A DNA stretch of 33,829 bases from an uncultured Lachnospiraceae bacterium. Its GTDB lineage: Bacteria; Bacillota; Clostridia; Lachnospirales; Lachnospiraceae. Under the pieces are notes generated by a model that worked only from the letters and a program-made list of their open reading frames with translations, ran no database searches and was not told the origin of the DNA. Location: contig CAMVGV010000028.1 of the NCBI GenBank assembly GCA_947167135.1, positions 1 to 33,829 of the forward strand, in the 5' to 3' direction. Made by a program: the position numbers and the translations under genes. Shown here piece after piece: positions 32,421-33,829 of this stretch. Numbering within the stretch: the stretch's first letter is position 1; every line of letters starts with the position of its first letter.

Positions 32421-33734
32421 ATGTCAATATATAACGATCTTATAAGCAAAAACACGAAGCTTGCCCTTGTGGGTTTAGGCTATGTTGGGATGCCGATCGC
32501 GGTGGCTTTTTCAGAGCAGGTGCCTACCATAGGCTTTGATATAAATAAGGAAAAGATAGAGAAGTACAAAGCCGGAAAGGATCCCACAAATGAAGTGGGG
32601 GATGAGGGCGTAAAAAACTGCAGTGTAGAGTTCACTTCGGATGAAACGCGGCTAAAGGATGCTTCTTTTGTAATAGTGGCGGTCCCGACACCGGTAAAGA
32701 ATGATCACACACCGGATCTCTCCCCTGTGGAGGGGGCAAGCCACGTGGTGGGACGGAACCTTAAAAAGGGGTCTGTCGTTGTTTATGAATCCACGGTTTA
32801 TCCCGGAGTCACCGAGGATATATGCGTTCCCATACTGGAAAAGGAATCAGGATTAAAATGCGGAAGCGATTTTAAGATCGGCTATTCTCCCGAAAGGATA
32901 AACCCGGGTGATAAGGTTCACAGGCTTGAAACCATCACTAAGATCGTGTCCGGTATGGATGAAGAAGCTCTCGAAGAAATCGCATCCGTATACAGTCTGG
33001 TAGTGAAGGCCGGAGTATACAGGGCGGAAAGCATAAAGGTTGCGGAGGCCGCAAAGGTCATAGAGAACAGCCAGAGGGATATAAACATCGCATTTATGAA
33101 TGAGCTTTCAATGATCTTTAATAAGATGGGGATCGATACCCTGTCGGTATTAAAGGCAGCGGGAACAAAATGGAATTTCCTTAATTTCCGCCCGGGGCTT
33201 GTGGGTGGACACTGTATAGGAATTGACCCCTATTACCTTACCTACAAGGCAGAGGAGCTGGGGTATCACAGCCGGATAATACTTTCAGGACGGCGTATAA
33301 ATGACGATATGGGTAAATACGTGGCTGAAAGCCTGGTTAAAAACCTGATAAAGGCAGATATCCCCGTAAGAGGAGCCCGGGTTGCGATCCTTGGCTTTAC
33401 CTTTAAGGAAAACTGCCCGGATACCAGAAATACCAAGGTCATAGACATTGTGAACGAACTTCGGGAATACGGCATCGAGCCGGTTATCACCGATCCGGAG
33501 GCAGACAGCGCTGAAGCGAAAGCCTTATACGGCATAGATTTTATCGATATAAAGGATATAAAAAACATGGATGCGGTGATCCTTGCCGTGGGGCATGACA
33601 GCTTCAAAAAACTAAAGGAAAACGATTTCTCAAAGCTGTACAGGGAAAACCGGATAAGGGTTCTTTCCGATGTAAAGGGGCTTCTTGACAGGAAGGAATT
33701 TGAGGAGAAGGGATATATTTACTGGAGACTGTGA
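32421..33734 (+). CDS. UDP-N-acetylhexosamine 6-dehydrogenase (TviB/WbpO-like)
   Basis: 437-aa NAD-dependent nucleotide-sugar dehydrogenase that oxidises C6 of a UDP-HexNAc to the uronic acid in two steps. [13 protein letters not shown] (18-30) binds [17 protein letters not shown] and [11 protein letters not shown] are family blocks, Cys265 in [12 protein letters not shown] is the catalytic thiol and [18 protein letters not shown] belongs to the UDP-binding domain. This block pattern fits the WbpO/TviB/CapL branch rather than UDP-glucose dehydrogenase. AAGGAG sits 8 bases before the ATG. An acidic aminosugar in the glycan is implied. Confidence 0.92.
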   Translation: MSIYNDLISKNTKLALVGLGYVGMPIAVAFSEQVPTIGFDINKEKIEKYKAGKDPTNEVGDEGVKNCSVEFTSDETRLKDASFVIVAVPTPVKNDHTPDLSPVEGASHVVGRNLKKGSVVVYESTVYPGVTEDICVPILEKESGLKCGSDFKIGYSPERINPGDKVHRLETITKIVSGMDEEALEEIASVYSLVVKAGVYRAESIKVAEAAKVIENSQRDINIAFMNELSMIFNKMGIDTLSVLKAAGTKWNFLNFRPGLVGGHCIGIDPYYLTYKAEELGYHSRIILSGRRINDDMGKYVAESLVKNLIKADIPVRGARVAILGFTFKENCPDTRNTKVIDIVNELREYGIEPVITDPEADSAEAKALYGIDFIDIKDIKNMDAVILAVGHDSFKKLKENDFSKLYRENRIRVLSDVKGLLDRKEFEEKGYIYWRL

Positions 33735-33737
33735 GAA

Positions 33738-33829
33738 GATCCTTCGTCGCTTCGCTCCTCAGGATGACAGAATCTCGCTCCTCAGGATGACAGAATCTCG
33801 CTCCTCAGGATGACAGAATCTCGCTCCTC
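33738..33829 (+). repeat. AGGATGACA repeat expanded into a 23-bp tandem array
   Basis: Starting 3 bp after the dehydrogenase stop, a full short repeat (AGATCCTTCGTCGCTTCGC...) leads into identical 23-bp units at 33752-33774, 33775-33797 and 33798-33820 and a partial one to the window end. Each unit starts TCGCTCCTC and ends AGGATGACAGAATC. There are no spacers between units. The array is cut by the window edge, so its length is unknown. Confidence 0.85.

Noticed and set aside
33752-33829. Possible CRISPR-like array at the right end
   Set aside because: The 23-bp units follow each other directly with no spacers, and the unit belongs to the short dispersed repeat seen elsewhere in the window.

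Overview
The window looks like a chromosomal segment of a Gram-positive Clostridia member, most likely a Lachnospiraceae (for example Butyrivibrio-like) genome. This is inferred from the moderate G+C content, strong AGGAGG-type ribosome binding sites, TTGACA/TATAAT promoters, dense co-directional operons, YfhO-type membrane proteins and the style of the intergenic repeats. No rRNA, tRNA, transposase gene or CRISPR array was seen.

Left part (1-8952) is a mixed housekeeping and regulatory region. It holds a leftward promoter with two operators for a gene lying off the left edge. Next come a leftward glutathione peroxidase and its terminator, then a divergent TetR-RsgA-GNAT operon with two TetR operators. 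A PadR-VOC-small ORF-YjbR/MGMT group follows, with a double PadR operator. Two unrecognised small proteins, a GT-C-like membrane protein that may have lost its 5' end, and a FabG-like reductase complete this part. Three kinds of intergenic repeat punctuate it: a 145-bp three-hairpin element in two identical copies, a 48-bp hairpin repeat in two copies, and copies of the short AGGATGACA repeat.

Right part (9005-33734) is a surface-polysaccharide locus, entirely on the + strand, with many 1- or 4-bp overlaps and few gaps. After a first YfhO-type membrane protein there is a 170-bp gap with a likely promoter. RfbF, RfbG and RfbH follow (glucose-1-phosphate to CDP-4-keto-3,6-dideoxyhexose), then an HMGL-like aldolase fusion, a HAD phosphatase, a second YfhO protein and a ThDP-dependent acetolactate-synthase-like enzyme. 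RfbFGH plus a ThDP enzyme resembles the yersiniose (YerE) route to a two-carbon-branched 3,6-dideoxyhexose; the aldolase fusion is an extra, unexplained component. A CsbB/GtrB-like polyprenyl-phosphate glycosyltransferase together with two YfhO proteins suggests that a sugar is attached to a surface polymer outside the membrane.

Downstream (24273-31313) lies the most unusual part: MBOAT acyltransferase, SGNH-like anchored protein, FkbH-like HAD-IIIC enzyme, methyltransferase, MaoC hydratase, SDR and acyl carrier protein. The architecture parallels DltA-D (activator, membrane acyltransferase, carrier, SGNH partner), with FkbH replacing the adenylating enzyme. I infer that a glyceryl-type acyl group is made from a glycolytic intermediate on the ACP, possibly methylated or otherwise modified, and transferred to the surface glycan. 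The locus continues with a GT2 and a UDP-sugar dehydrogenase and ends in a 23-bp tandem array cut by the window edge.
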